64,000 nt of DNA from Himantopus leucocephalus (taxonomy: Eukaryota; Chordata; Aves; Charadriiformes; Recurvirostridae). A program made the translations under genes and the position numbers. The stretch is from assembly GCA_003993805.1 (NCBI GenBank), contig RSEF01000031.1, positions 59,620,222 to 59,684,221 of the forward strand, read 5' to 3'. Below are positions 10,902 through 23,728 of the stretch, in pieces; positions within the stretch are counted from its first letter, which is position 1, and every line of letters starts with the position of its first letter. The notes beneath the pieces are model-generated. The model searched no databases, was not told where the DNA came from, and saw only the letters and a program-made list of their open reading frames with translations.

Positions 10902-13900
10902 CAGATGTGGATAATTGCCTACTCTGAACATGGCTGAGACAACTTAACCCATTTCATTTAAGCCAGTGAAGAGTCCATAGATCTCTGTTTAAACTTATTT
11001 TTATATGAAGCATCCTGTGCTGGCAGCATCCTGCAATCTCTGCAGACTGTGTCTTTAATCTCTCACACAGGTAGAATCCAAATGCTATTTACCTTTTTAT
11101 TTTTTGAACAATCTCTTACTTACTATGCTGATGGCAGATCGTTCGCAGTATATCTTTTAGTACCCTTTTGTCTATCTCTAGGAGTGGTCTGAATGTAGGT
11201 TGGCTAACCATTATTGTTAATTAATAGCTGTAGAGACATTGCTAGTGAAGTGAAACTGCTGATCTCAGCTTATTCCCTGATGTGGAAAATTATTCAATAT
11301 TGAAAGCAAGCAAGTTTTTTCCAGAGGTTAGTTTTTGCAGGTTCATGGCTGAAATATTAATGCAAAACCTAATGCTCACATTGCAGAATTTTGCAGTTAA
11401 TATAAAGAACCAGCCAGGGGCACACCCGAAATAGGGTTTGAAATACACATTTGTGGTTCATATATGGTTTCATATTTCTGTCTCAGCTGTGGAGCTGTTG
11501 GCGATCATAAGTAACACTGGGCTGGAAGGAAGTATGGAGAGATGAAAGGGGCTGATAAGAGAAAATCAGTGACTAACATCCGATCACAGGTCCAGCCTTG
11601 AAGAATCTCACCTGCCATGTGTTACCATGAACTCCATTTCTGATGTCTGACAAGGGGTAGAGCATGATTTTACCACAAGCTGTGACATGAAAGCCTTTTG
11701 GCTCACTTGCAAAGCACAATAAAATTTGATAAAGTTTTATATTATTTTCTGCTGCTAGAGCCTGCTAGACCATCTTGGCAGAAGTACAGTTTCATCAGCC
11801 CTGCCACTCGTCCTGTTTGTTCAGGACTCTTGATCACAGCCAGTGCTTGTGACATTTTCAGGGCTGGATGGAAGTCACCTGGGGCAGGCGAGCCTCCAGT
11901 TTTTTGAGAACACAGAACAGAGCTGCAAAGGGAGCATCATCCACCACTGCGGACATTTCAGGTCCCTCAGGCTAGCTATTTCCAGTAAGCACAGAGGAAA
12001 GTCCCAGCCAGTAGCTTTCAATCTGTAGAATGAACACCAGTGGCATTCCCCTTGTTGCGGTCCTCCCTCACTGCCCTTTGCTCCGAAGCTCACCTCTGTG
12101 GGCATGTGTATAATCTCATATAAGATCTTAGTGGTAATGATGTTTTAGGAGTTTTTACGTGCCTGAGGTATTTCTGGTTTTCCCACAGATTTGAGAAAAA
12201 TTTTAAGATCTAGGTGAAGTATTGGAAAGCAAAGAAACTGCCTTGCAGAATCTGCAGGGCAAAACAAAGGATTATAAAATCTCACCATCGGTGGTTCTTC
12301 TGTTTGCTAAGGTAGGACTGACTGGTTTTGTCCATTTTGGCACAACTTTCGCTAAATTTTTCTACTAGCCCTGTAGAAGACCTAGTAGAACCATCAGTGT
12401 CATTCTCTAACTCAACTACCAACGTGCTTCTCCCTATAAGATGCAGCCTCTGCCCTGCTTGCATGCCCACAGTGGCAGTGGCTGCCTCACAGCATCTTCT
12501 TCTCTGCAGTCACTGTATTTCCCATGGGTCTCCTGTGTCACCTCCATGGGACAGAGGAATTACTACATAGACTGGTCCTTCCCAGGGACAGGATAGCTTG
12601 CAGCATGGGCTGTGGGGAGGCTTTGTGATGACTTCCTTTGCAGGACCTGGTCTATGGGACTCCTTACACAATCACAGCTGAGGCTTTTCCTCCTGTAAAG
12701 CTGCAGAAGGAGGCAAAGATTTAGCTCTCAATTTTCATTCACTAATATTTCTAGGACCCTTTTTCTGGGCTCCTCCCTTATGTCATGGAAAAAATCTATT
12801 TGCTTCATCCCGCCTTTGTCAGTCCATTGCAGTGGTCCCAATGAGTTTCTTCAGTGTGGAGAATAAATGACCTTCACTTATTGAAGCTTCAGAGACTTGG
12901 GAATAAAGACAGCAGATTTGGCCCCTTTCTTTCATATTTGTCTCCCCTAGCATTCATTTTCAGCAACAAATTTCTAGAATAAAATATGTCACCCTGTACA
13001 GACCAACCCAGCCAGGCATTTCAAGTTAAAATGAAAACTGTACAAAAGGTAAGCATGTGATGACTTTCATATCTTTTGCCCTTATGTGGGTGATAGAAAT
13101 AATTACCTCTAGACATATCATTGCACTGTGCACAGTCGGCACACAGGAGATTGCCAGGTGTTGGATGTGATAGGAAATGTGCAGCCTGATTATACGTGCT
13201 GGAATCCAAGTGCTGCAAAATATCTCTTTTAAATGAGATGAGGAGCAAGAATTTAAAGATACCACTTAATTTTTCAACTGCAGTCAAGCAACACCAGTGT
13301 TTCAAGATGAATTTGTTAATCACATGGGACTAGGGATTGTACATGGTAATAAAAGACTAGAAAAACATTTCCTAGCAGGCAGCAATAACTGTTCCAGTCT
13401 GTTTAAGTAATTTTTTTTCCTTTGCTAGTTTAATTTCCCCTGCCCTGCTGCCTGCTCCAATTTATTTCAGTTGAAAGTGAATGCTGAGCTTGTGGAAGGC
13501 ACGAGATTCATGACTGTGGAAACGAAATGCATTTGGTTGCAAAGGCTGTGTGAAATTTACCCTTAACACAGCAAGGCAACGCAAGATCTCAGCACCACTG
13601 AAGATCTCCACACAGCTGCCTTCATAGGAGGTCTGAGTGGTGGATGAGCCTCTCCCAGCCCAGCTCCATGGCCGTGGTCGAGGCAGTCGTGGCAAGGCAA
13701 GCCCTGCATGCTGTGCCATCAATGCCTCCCAGCACTTGCTTGGGCAGATGGGAACTTAGTGTTACAACTCACTTGGTTTCACCTCCCCATGAGCACCACC
13801 AGCTAGAAAGGCAGGGTAGGGAGCACTTTGTTTTCTGAGCCCATCAGCTCCTTGACAGGAGCTCTCAAGCAGCTCTCTGGTACATATTCAGATACATCTT

Positions 13901-14567
13901 CTACTTGAGCTATGCAATCCCTCCTGTAGCTTTACACCGTGCTCAATGTGTTAGTGAGTGACTGATCGTGCAAGCTAGGCGACAGCACACTGCTCAAAGA
14001 AATTGTCTCAGTGCAGACCCTTTCAGAAAGTCTAAACCAAGCTACATAAATTGACTGCATATCATTTCTCTCAATGCAGAGATGGGCTAAGCAAATTCAT
14101 CCTCAAGGATGCCTTGATTATTTAGAAACACAATGACTAAAAACCAGTGTGTAGTGCTCAGGCATGAAGGAACACATTTCTTCAAATTCTCCACAGCTAT
14201 TTAGTTAGATTCATATTTACATCCTTTTTTATGCATTTATTCCCTGTATATATATAAACAGATGCTGAGTTTTTCTTCCCTGATGTGAGTGTTTGAGAAC
14301 AAGAGAAGTTTCTCAAAAACAGTTTTTTGTGCATTTCCAAGTGTATCCATGAGCAAACAGATTGCATCTTTCATTACTGTCTTTTAAAAAAGAAAAAAAA
14401 AAAGCTAGACATAATCAGAAAGTGACAAAGAAGCCGCATAAAGTCTTTCACAGTATAGGTTTTTTATTTCTCAGATAATCAGTCATCATAGAAAGGCTTG
14501 TCAGGGCTTCTCACCAGCTGATTTACCTTTTCTGTTCATTTAAAGCTGGTCTTGGTATTGCTGTGCA
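10902..14567. other. Unique non-coding stretch, nothing recognised
   Basis: About 3.7 kb without a recognised repeat or coding block. A short A-rich run lies near 14386-14403. The longest frames (100 codons at 13021-13323 minus and shorter ones) resemble no protein known to me. Confidence 0.55.
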
Positions 14568-14779
14568 ATAGAATCATAGAACGATTTAGGTTGAAAGGAA
14601 CCTTAAGGATCACCTAGTTCCAACCCCCCTGCCGTGGGCAGGGACACCTCCCACTAGACCAGTATGCTCAAGACCCCATCCAGCCTGGCTTTGAACACTT
14701 CCAGGGATGGGGTTTCAACAACTTCCCTGAGTAATTTGTTCCAGTGTCTCACCACCCTCATAGTGAAAAATGTCTTCCT
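14568..14779 (-). mobile_element. CR1 3' end, minus orientation, running into assembly gap
   Basis: The left edge has the inverted tail (ATAGAATCATAGAACGATTTAGG). Next come the 3' UTR (TAGTTCCAACCCCCCTGCC in the plus reading) and the ORF2 C-terminus on the minus strand, ending with a TAG at 14654-14656. The copy is cut at 14779 by a 100-N gap, so its true length is unknown. Confidence 0.93.
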
Positions 14780-14879
14780 NNNNNNNNNNNNNNNNNNNNN
14801 NNNNNNNNNNNNNNNNNNNNNNNNNNNNNNNNNNNNNNNNNNNNNNNNNNNNNNNNNNNNNNNNNNNNNNNNNNNNNNN
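14780..14879. other. Assembly gap (100 N)
   Basis: Exactly 100 N. A round number like this is usually a placeholder for unknown length. It sits between two CR1 ends of opposite orientation. Confidence 0.97.
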
Positions 14880-14921
14880 TCCAGAGGTCCCTTCCAACCC
14901 TGGCCATTCTGTGATTCTGTG
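14880..14921 (+). mobile_element. CR1 3' tail, plus orientation, emerging from assembly gap
   Basis: The sequence right of the gap reads AGAGGTCCCTTCCAACCC, then ATTCTGTGATTCTGTGA. This is a CR1 3' terminus in plus orientation, opposite to the copy left of the gap. Everything upstream lies within the Ns. Confidence 0.88.
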
Positions 14922-17900
14922 AGACCATTAGATGCTAAAGATACAACAATGATGGCAACTATATATCAATGATACATGACTGTTAATTGGTCTGTACTAC
15001 TTACCATCCTAGCATACAAATTCTGGTAAATTATTTTATATTTTGCCTAATAATTATGAGGAGGATGTCACCATCAATATACACAACTATACTATCTTTG
15101 GGGGTGTATACACTAAAGGAAGCAAAATTTTTTTTTATAAAAGTGTTACGATAACATAGGAAAATATAATGTGTGAGTTAATGAGATGTCTGCAAAATGA
15201 TGTAGATACTGTCCAGTTTTCAAATTACACGTTTTTTCAGTTAAACAATGGACTACCACACTAGAGAAAAGCAGCTAGATAACCATGGTGAAAAAAGCAT
15301 AATGAAGAGTATAGGAATAGCCTAAAATTATGGCGGATTAGCCCAGTGTCAACTAAAATACTGGAATCTATTTTTAGCATATTAAGAAGTAATTTGGAAT
15401 AAGAAAATGCAGTAGCCTAATTTTTACCCTTCCATTCTTCTAAAATTAGCATATAAATTCCCCCATACACTGACAGATAGAAAACCAGCATCAGTTAGTA
15501 TGTGTGTGTGATGCATAAAATGTATTTACTATACCACGTTCGGTTAGTTCAAAGTCTTTATAAAGAGCTCAGCACTCTGTGAATGATAATTATGTGGCTA
15601 GGAAATAATACATCAACAAGCGCAAAATATCACAGATGAAAAATACACTAGCTCTAGAGTAAAACTGTAAAAAAAATCTCTTTCCCTGCTCACTGTACTT
15701 TTGCAGGGCAAGCCCTTGTTACCAGACTCATTTCCACCTACCTGTATGATTTTCTGGATTGCAACAGACATTGCCCAGTTGGGAAGCTCCTTCCATCATT
15801 TCTCAGATTCAGCCAGCTGCTCTTTGAACCTCAGCAGCCATCTCTTGTCTCCTCTGTCGATTACAGATGGTGACACTTTTGCCTTCCTTCCTCCAATTTC
15901 TCTCCTCTGAGGAGGCTTAACAGAAGGACCATCCTTTCTTGCAACACACAATCAATCTGACCTCCTTTTCCTAAAGGAAAAAAGCAGAAACTGAGAACAG
16001 ACAGGAGAACAGATCCTGTTTGTCACAGGCTGGTAGCTGAATACAAAACTAGCCTTGTGATCACACTTCTCTCAAAGCTGACTTACCACGTCCAGCATCA
16101 AGGAGTACTGCAGAGTGCATGTGGTGATGTCCTTAAGGTTGTGGGTAGGAGTCAGAGTCTAAAAAGTGAACTACGTGTCTTACATATTTTTAAGAGCTGC
16201 AAGAAGGAAAGAGGGCAGGCGCTGTCTTCTTGAAATTAACTTACGTTTGTGGGCAGAAATCAGTTTAATTGTTGTGTTTCAGCAATGGTACATGTGTTGG
16301 ATTCATCAAAAATTTGAGGCTGGTTATTAGCCTCTTAGTGAATTCGTTGGGTCCAGAATTTTACTGTTGCTACTTTCGCAAAGAAAGGGAAATAGGATAA
16401 ATAAATATAAATAAATGAAACAGGATACTGCATGCAAATGTGAATAAAAACTGTCATGGAAGCAGTGAGAAAGACAGAATTGCATAACTTATGTATATTA
16501 AAAGTACTATGTAACGTAATGCTGAAACCAATATAATAGTGCAAACAATGAAATAGCAAAAGCAATGTAACACTGAAAATGTGGGAATTAATCTTAATGA
16601 TTTTCCAACTAAAATACACAGGACTGAAAAAGGATCCTATCCCAAAATTAGGGAAGGAGTTGTTGTATAAATATTCTTATTCTTTGAATAACATTTCAAT
16701 TCTGTTTCAATCCAAACTTCTCAGTTTTAGATTATTAGTATGAGATTGACACAAAGAGGGAGTAAATTTATATCATCTACTCCTAAGGTATAACAAACCA
16801 AATCCACTACTAGAAGAAACTTTTAGAGGCAAAGTTCTAAATTGTGCAGTAATACTGCCAAACAGTGAAAAGAAAAATAAAAGAAATTGAAAAAGAAACA
16901 AACTCAATCAAACAGATAAGGCACGTAGACACTCAAGCTAGTTGTGAGTTCAGCCATTGGTCAAAATGTAGTTATATAGCAGCATGTAGTACTGCTATTT
17001 TTGTTTCTATGAATGCTTAAATATGTATACTTGAATTTTTCAGAGCTGTGCTGGTAGTTGGAAACTTTCTTAATGAAAAATCCTACATTTTTTACCAAGG
17101 TGTCTGCTTTTTCATACTGTCATTCCACATTTCTCTTTCAACAATATCTGCACTGAGCAACATAAGTTTTAAACAACTAAAAAGGAATTTGGTGCTCTTA
17201 CCACAGTTTCTGTCTTGAAAGAAAAAAAGCCCACTCCCATCCTTGAATATTTCTCAAATTTTAATATCAATGAAGCCATTCCTTCTTTTAAAAATTGCTG
17301 CTATCTTGTAAGAACCCATAGTCTAGCCAATGTATTGAAAATTCTGTTTCGAAACTTTTAACAGGAAGCACATATTGGCCAACCCATCACAGGCCTGTCT
17401 CATAGTGATGTGGGGACCTGTTCTTATGTCACACCTAGGACTCAGGTGTGACAGCACAGAAATTTCCAAAATGCCTTGGACTTTGGATCATTGCTTTCAA
17501 CTTCTGATTGATTCTTATTTCCTATTTGTCTGGATATCCGCGCCTTTCTCACCTTCCTGCAGGTTTGCCTTGTCCCTCTGTCCAGACCCACTACTGTGGA
17601 TGTACTGAAGACTGTGGCACTTAGCTGAGAGCCTGAAGGACCTAAGCGCAAACTTCTACAATCCTTAGTTTCTCAAAAGGCTGTTACGGTCCTTTTCGTC
17701 ACACTATGTCTTATACTCATGGTGGTAGCATAGAACTGGGCAACAGATACAGAAAAAAAAGAAGTAGTTTTATTTATGGCTATTCTAAACAAAATCTTCT
17801 GGGATATAAACTGGGGCAAATCTAGTCAAGGATGAACTCAAAGAATTTGCATAGTATTCCTCAACATGTTTCTAAAGCTCTCTTTGGTACCTAGAATAAG

Positions 17901-20455
17901 TCATGCATGGAGAAAAAAGTGGACTTGTGATTTGAATGTTGTTAGGAAAGTGATACGGGTATTGTTAGGAGGAATCAGGGAAGAAGTTTGTTACTTTGTC
18001 TCCTTTCCCTTTAGTTTATATCAGACCTACTTTCCTTCCATGGCTGGATGCTCAGCAGAGAAGTCTGGGCCCAGTTCCCTGGGCTTTTCTCAAGTGTGGC
18101 AAGCTTTGATTAGCCTGGCCAGCCAACCATCCAGGAGAGCAAAGTCCAGTTAGTGCCCATTTTGTCTAAGTCCTTTTGCAATGGGATGTCTGTACCTGAG
18201 ATGCTTATATACCTGCTACCTGGCTTCTGATCAAACTGTCGTCTTTCTTTTTAGGAGAACAACCTGATTTAGACAGAGTTGTCCAAACCAAGGTCCTGAT
18301 AGATACTAGGAACCAACAGACATTGTAGCTATCAGATTAACAATTATCATATAGTTGGAGGAACAGAAGGTGATAGAGTGTGATGAAAAAAATTTGGTTA
18401 GCCTGTAAATTGTATTAGTAGGTAGAGATGATGTTCAGCAGGATCTCATTCACGTTCATTGTATGTGCCTTTCACACTGGTTCCTTCCACTGCATCCTGT
18501 GGCATTTCAGACACAGATTCAAGCTGTACAGGGCACACAGTGAGTGACACTGCCTTCCTGATGAGTCAAGGAGAGCCTAGGATAATAGATGCCTCTTGAT
18601 TCCTGTACTGAAAACCCAAGGAATGCCAGGACGCTTGACAGTGTTCCAGATACCTTGTGGGTACAAGTTGTTTTCAGTCATCTCACACTCATACTTTGTG
18701 TACATGACTCGACCTGGTGACTGACACGTATCTTCCACACCGTGTAGAAGAAAGGAGAAGACAGAGAAGATGCAGTGCCTTTAGGCTGATATGCCACAGC
18801 ATAGATGGATGTGAGGTATAACTACCAGCCTCTTGAAATAAATTCATGGGATTAAGAAAAGAACAGATATGATATGACAGCATTTCTGTCAAGAGAGTTG
18901 ATAAAAAGGCCAAGGCTGTGCCACATGAGTACACACCGATTGTTGCTGGAGGCTTCAGGAATTATGAGCAAGCTGAAGCTTTGTCAGAGATGTTAGCCCC
19001 TTGCATTCAACGTGTGAAAATTCTGACTGAAGAAAAAAACAAGATGTTCTTGAAACTGGGCTAACAACCTGGTATCAATCTAATCTTTTACCATTCTGTG
19101 AAGGTCAGCGAAGTTACAACATTTTAGAGTACAGATATTGTTTCTTCTGTTAAAGAGTCTCAAAACTAAAGCTAAAGAAAAAGTCGGATTTCAACAAGAA
19201 ATTCCTCCTGTCCATTTTCAGGTATTTGCTGGCACTAAATCTAAGCAGGTTTTTTTCATGAAGTAATGCTCAAGTTCCCAGTTTTGTAAAATTCTTGCCA
19301 TTTTAAATTTGTGCTGCCAATAAACGTCTATTACAGATAAAGACTACAGAGATTAACAAAGTGGGCAACAGTAGAACACTTAAAACATACATCTTTTCTT
19401 ACAGCTTATGATTTTGTTGTTCTTTTCGTGGTTTGTGGCACGCTGACTAGCTACCAAGCAACAAACTCATGGCTTCCAGTTCAGTTTCATTAAAACTAAT
19501 AACAAAAAACAAATACAGCTGTCTTTTACTATTAGACAGTAAGACACAAACCCAGCTTGCTGCTGAAACGTTTATTTATTCCTGACCCAGAGGGCTCTAC
19601 ACAGCAAGGAGACTAATAATTGTTGCATACTATGATCCTTAAGAAGGTGAATATTTGTTTATTTGGATATTCACTGCTCGTCACGCTGCTGAAATAGAGT
19701 GAAGTGCTCACGAGGTGCAAGCAGAGAGGTTATTGTGAAGAAATACCCTATGAAATGTCCCCTGTACCTTGCTTCATCCAAACATGCCCAGTCTTGATGG
19801 CAAATACATATTGTTTCCATCCCAAGCCCAAGCTGTTATTGAAATCTACTTTTTCATTCTAATCGGTCTTCAGGGCCATCTGGAGCCATGGTGTGACATG
19901 CTGAGCAGGCTCCTACCTGCCTAGGGTTGACATCAGTGCTGTGTGCTGTGGAAAGATACTCTTCTGCCAGTTCACTGTGGCTCCCCAGGAAGAGCAGAAG
20001 CGGAAGACATGAGCTCCTGCATTGGGCAGCAGACAAATTCAGCAATTCAGTTGCACAGCCTTCACATTTACTTTCCTGTTTCGTTATCTTACTTGGAGGG
20101 AGGTGAGCAGGATGAGGACTGGCAGTTTGGGAATTTCTTTTCTTTTCTGCTTTTAATTGCTCAGTTTATTTTGCAAGCAGCTATTTCTTAGGTTGAAGAA
20201 GGAATTAGCACAGTACTTTTGTATCATTTTGCATAATATTTCATTTAAAAATCTGAGATGCCTCAATGTAAGATGGCTATGTACACACACAAACACATAC
20301 TATATAAGATACAAATAAGGCAAGTCTACATGACAGATCTAATTCAGCTATTGCTTGAAGCTGGGAAGCAATTGCAACTCAGTCTGCAAGTCATACACTT
20401 CCTTTGCAGAACACTTAGCGGTGTCTATTTTCAGTGAATAGTGCTAATACAATAA
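14922..20455. other. Long unique non-coding stretch
   Basis: About 5.5 kb of A/T-rich, stop-dense sequence without a recognised repeat or exon. Around 19400-19720 the sequence has several TAAT and ATTA cores and no repeats, so it could be a regulatory element, but this is weak. An AATAAA-containing word near 19319 has no gene attached that I can see. Confidence 0.55.
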
Positions 20456-20461
20456 TACTGC
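20456..20461 (+). repeat. Candidate target-site duplication, left copy (TACTGC)
   Basis: TACTGC directly precedes the inferred LTR edge and recurs at 20824-20829 on the other side. A 6-bp duplication is what several retrovirus integrases make. The right LTR edge was placed with the help of this match, so the evidence is partly circular. Confidence 0.45.
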
Positions 20462-20536
20462 TGTTGTCCGAAAAGACGATTCATTACCTGGTGTGCAACA
20501 GACCAATTCTCACACACTCAGGAGAGACATCAATTA

Positions 20537-20542
20537 TTTATT
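20537..20542 (-). promoter_or_regulatory. Polyadenylation signal AATAAA in the LTR
   Basis: On the minus strand AATAAA lies within GAAATAAATAATTG, about 75 bp downstream of the TATA-like box. This spacing fits the R region of an LTR. Confidence 0.5.
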
Positions 20543-20615
20543 TCATAGTTGCACAAGGCTGGATGCTTGGTGGTTTTCCACAAGTCAAGCACACCAGAAA
20601 TCATCACCATGGTAT

Positions 20616-20623
20616 CTTTTATA
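20616..20623 (-). promoter_or_regulatory. TATA-like box in the LTR
   Basis: TATAAAAG on the minus strand within GTGTATAAAAGATACC. In an LTR this would set transcription start about 25-30 bp downstream, near 20590. Confidence 0.5.
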
Positions 20624-20823
20624 CACACAAATTACATAATCATACAATCCCAGTTGCAATGATTGGTTAGCAATTAGCATATAATTATAATAGCTCCTTA
20701 GTCATTTCTCACACTGTTGGGCCTGCGCAGAGGAAGTGTCCTCACCTGGGCAAGGGTCTTCCTGACCTACGGGAGGGTATTTTAGTATTAGAATGAAGGT
20801 AGTTCAGCTAGGGACATCTAAAC

Positions 20824-20829
20824 TACTGC
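20824..20829 (+). repeat. Candidate target-site duplication, right copy (TACTGC)
   Basis: Exact match to the hexamer at 20456-20461, on the far side of the probable LTR. Confidence 0.45.
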
Positions 20830-23677
20830 TTTCCTGGCCAAGCTGGCCATATACAAAATTAAGTCTGTATGCCTTTGATCTGGACCCCGATATTGCAAGA
20901 ACTGTCCCAGAAACACTTAAGATTTGTTTCTTTGATTGTCATCTTTTGGCTTTTAACTTAGCAACTGTTTAACATTTTCCAAACTAGCTCACCCTGAAAA
21001 AAACCATGGTTAATTTTAACTCAGCAATAAGTACCCAATAATTGATATCACTGCTGCTGCTGTATTTTTGAATGAAAGTATGTCACTCTGGAAACTCCTA
21101 CAAAGAGCCTCCTAATGTTTGGTCTTCATCATGAGACCTGGTATTCACAAAGCATAGGAGAGGTTTGAACCAGAAATGATGGTTTGTTGTGACTTGAAAG
21201 CTTGGAACATCTGTAGCTTCGCAGAAAATGAAAACACAACAGCAGCATGCTTAGAAAGACCCGAATGCAGGTCCCACTGTAGGGAAGGGTCAAAATCTGA
21301 TGGAAGATAACAAATGAGATGAAATCCTACAACTTCTTTACTCTTCGGCGCCCAGCCAAGACAAAATCATTCAAAAAAAAAAAAGATTTGCCACAAGGCA
21401 GTCTCTGGCTGGCTTGTCTTGAGATACGCTATATGTGAGCACAGGAACCTCTGTGAAGCAAAAGTTGAAACAGGATCAGGCTGCTTATGCTGGTTTCCAT
21501 CACTGGTGCCTTTCCTCATGGAGACCGCAGAATTCCAGGGGAAAACAGGGATCTTCGTGTTTTGTAACTAAGAGGCCAGGCTTTAAGCATCCATTATCTG
21601 TAATCAGGCCTCATTAAGGCATGTCAGATTGGATAGTAAACTGTAAGGATGCTCAAAATGTGGTATTTCCCTTATGCTACATTTAACATTTTTCTTTCCT
21701 CCCAAATAAGCATATAAAGGCAAAATGTTGACATTCCTGTGAAAGGCATTATGAAACATTCCTTTAAAAATTACTCGAATGACGTAATCAAAACCTTATA
21801 TCCCATCAAACCTCATAAGACTTAGAAGTTATAACTGATTTTTGGGGAAAGAAAATAATTGCAGTAGTTTGACAAGATCTTAATAAAATCAATATATTTC
21901 TGTTAAAAATGTGGGGATCCTCATTTTTGATATAGAAATATTGTCATATTCTTTTTTATCAGACTTGATTCATTCTTGAATTTTGAAAATCTTGGGCAGT
22001 ATCTTTTTAAGTACCTGAAACTTAACTAAATGGAAACAATATGTATTCTCCCTCAGCACCTGAGATTATATTTTTAATCAGTATATTCTGCAGGTTCCTT
22101 AGGCTCATTCCCTTTCAATTCTTTTTTTGACTACTTAGAACAAAGAGGGTGTTTTCTCTGTGGTTTCTCAGTGAGGAGCAACTGGCTCTTTAATTTAAAG
22201 TTTCTGGGACACAATCAGTTTTCTGAGCTCTTTTAGTGTCCAAATAGTAAAATAAATCAAAATTGATGTAATAAAGCAAGTAAAAAAAAAAAGAAAAAAA
22301 AAAGAAAAAATTTGGCATCTTTCAAGTTCATCTGTTCCACAAAGCACAGCACAAACTGTCAGTCTGCGTAACACTATACGTTAGCTGGCGAAAGAACTGA
22401 AAAAATCCTGACAGTCAACATGTATTGGAGGTTGGAGGCAAAGAGTTAGTTGTCCCCACGGGCTGGTGTGTGGAGAAGCCACTGTAGGTATCTGGTCATG
22501 AACTGCTGCTTAAGGTCTTTTCATAGTCTTTTTACTTGTGTTTGTACACCATTGTACTTACAATAATTAGAGCTAATCAATGTGTTCACACTCTTCTAAA
22601 ACAAACACTCATATATTGAAAAGTGGAGGTTGTGCAAAATTTTTATATTTTATGACTACAGACTTACAGATAGCACTTCCGAAACAAGGAAAGTGAGATC
22701 GGCTTATGGTGATACAAGTGCGAATTGTCTGAGTCACAAAGAAAAACTAGTGTATTTTAACTGCTAGACCCATTCTTTGGCTTGACTTCCATTTTTCATA
22801 TCCGCTGCCACATGGGTCCCAGCCAGTGCAGGCAGCAGCAGGCAGGGAAGCAGGCAGCTGCTCTGCAGACTTACTGTGTTAGCATTGGGCCAAGTTTTTC
22901 TCTGTCTCTCTCTGGCTTTTAGCTCTGGCAGCTGCTTCACATGTGTGGTGGTGTACCACAACAAGGGCTTTATCAGGTGAGCAATGTGTATATTGTCATA
23001 AAATGTTCAACCAGCAACTGTTAACAATGGACTGCTCCCCAAGAGTCTTATTGGTATAGGTATTTTTGGAAAAATAGCCACATTTGTTCACCCTTCTCCC
23101 TTTCAGGTTTAAACATGTAACCAATGTATTTTAATATACTAAACCTAGCTTGCTGATTAAGCTAGTAGTTTTGATGGTATTTCAGTACCCAGCTGGGTAT
23201 GATATTTAATTACTGAACAGTCCCTTTGATATTGTTAAGCTACTTGCAAAATATCCAATTATAATGGGAAAAAATGGTCTGTGGACTTTCTTCTTTTTCA
23301 TGTGTTCTGCAACAGTAGATTCCACAGAGTAAATAGATTTCATCTGTTTGTGTTTAATAACAGTTCATTTTGTTTTTCTTTTTCATTATATTAATATAAT
23401 TTTTTTTATTTAGATGAACTTCTTCCCTATTCAGCATAACATTTAAGATTATGGGTGATTTTTAGCATGTGCTCAAGACCCATGAGTCTCAACAGGAGTT
23501 CAGATTATGCTTAAAATCAAAGATTTATGTGAATAGGAGTGGAGTGCTGAAATATGGACTGATTAAGGGCCATGGCTCTTTCACCTAGATGTAGATTGTC
23601 CGATGATCAGTCAGCAGAGTAGGATTTAAAATGGTCCCTACATTTGCGGAAATCACTCTTTGAGGAGATGCGCATAG
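20830..23677. other. Unique non-coding stretch with one A-rich run
   Basis: No gene or mobile element recognised. An A-rich simple run of A with single G interruptions lies at 22281-22310. Confidence 0.55.
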
Positions 23678-23728
23678 ACACACACACATGCACGCATGTG
23701 CACGCACACACACACACACACACACACA
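23678..23728 (+). repeat. (CA)n microsatellite, interrupted
   Basis: CA dinucleotides with ATGCACGCATGTGCACG interruptions, then an uninterrupted run of about eleven CA units. The interruption is itself a purine/pyrimidine alternation with Z-DNA potential. Confidence 0.92.

Larger units (their letters stand above)
20462..20823 (-). mobile_element. Probable solo LTR of an endogenous retrovirus, minus orientation
   Basis: Read on the minus strand, this ~362-bp segment has the order expected of an LTR: a U3 region with a CTGCGCAGG word, a TATAAAAG box (20616-20623), an AATAAA signal about 75 bp later (20537-20542), a short U5, and an end in CGGACAACA at 20462, matching the usual CA terminus. 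Hexamers TACTGC flank it on both sides. No tRNA primer-binding site, gag, pol or env follows, so it would be a solo LTR left by recombination. The U3 edge at 20823 does not show a clean TG and is the weakest point; the element might start elsewhere. I cannot assign the family by eye. Confidence 0.6.

Noticed and set aside
11408..11422. CAGCCAGGGGCACA, repeated at about 27420, as CTCF sites
   Set aside because: Each fits the core at only about 12 of 14 positions, with mismatches at central bases; likely coincidence.
23678..23728. CA repeat as a CRISPR-like or structured array
   Set aside because: It is a plain dinucleotide microsatellite with no spacer structure.
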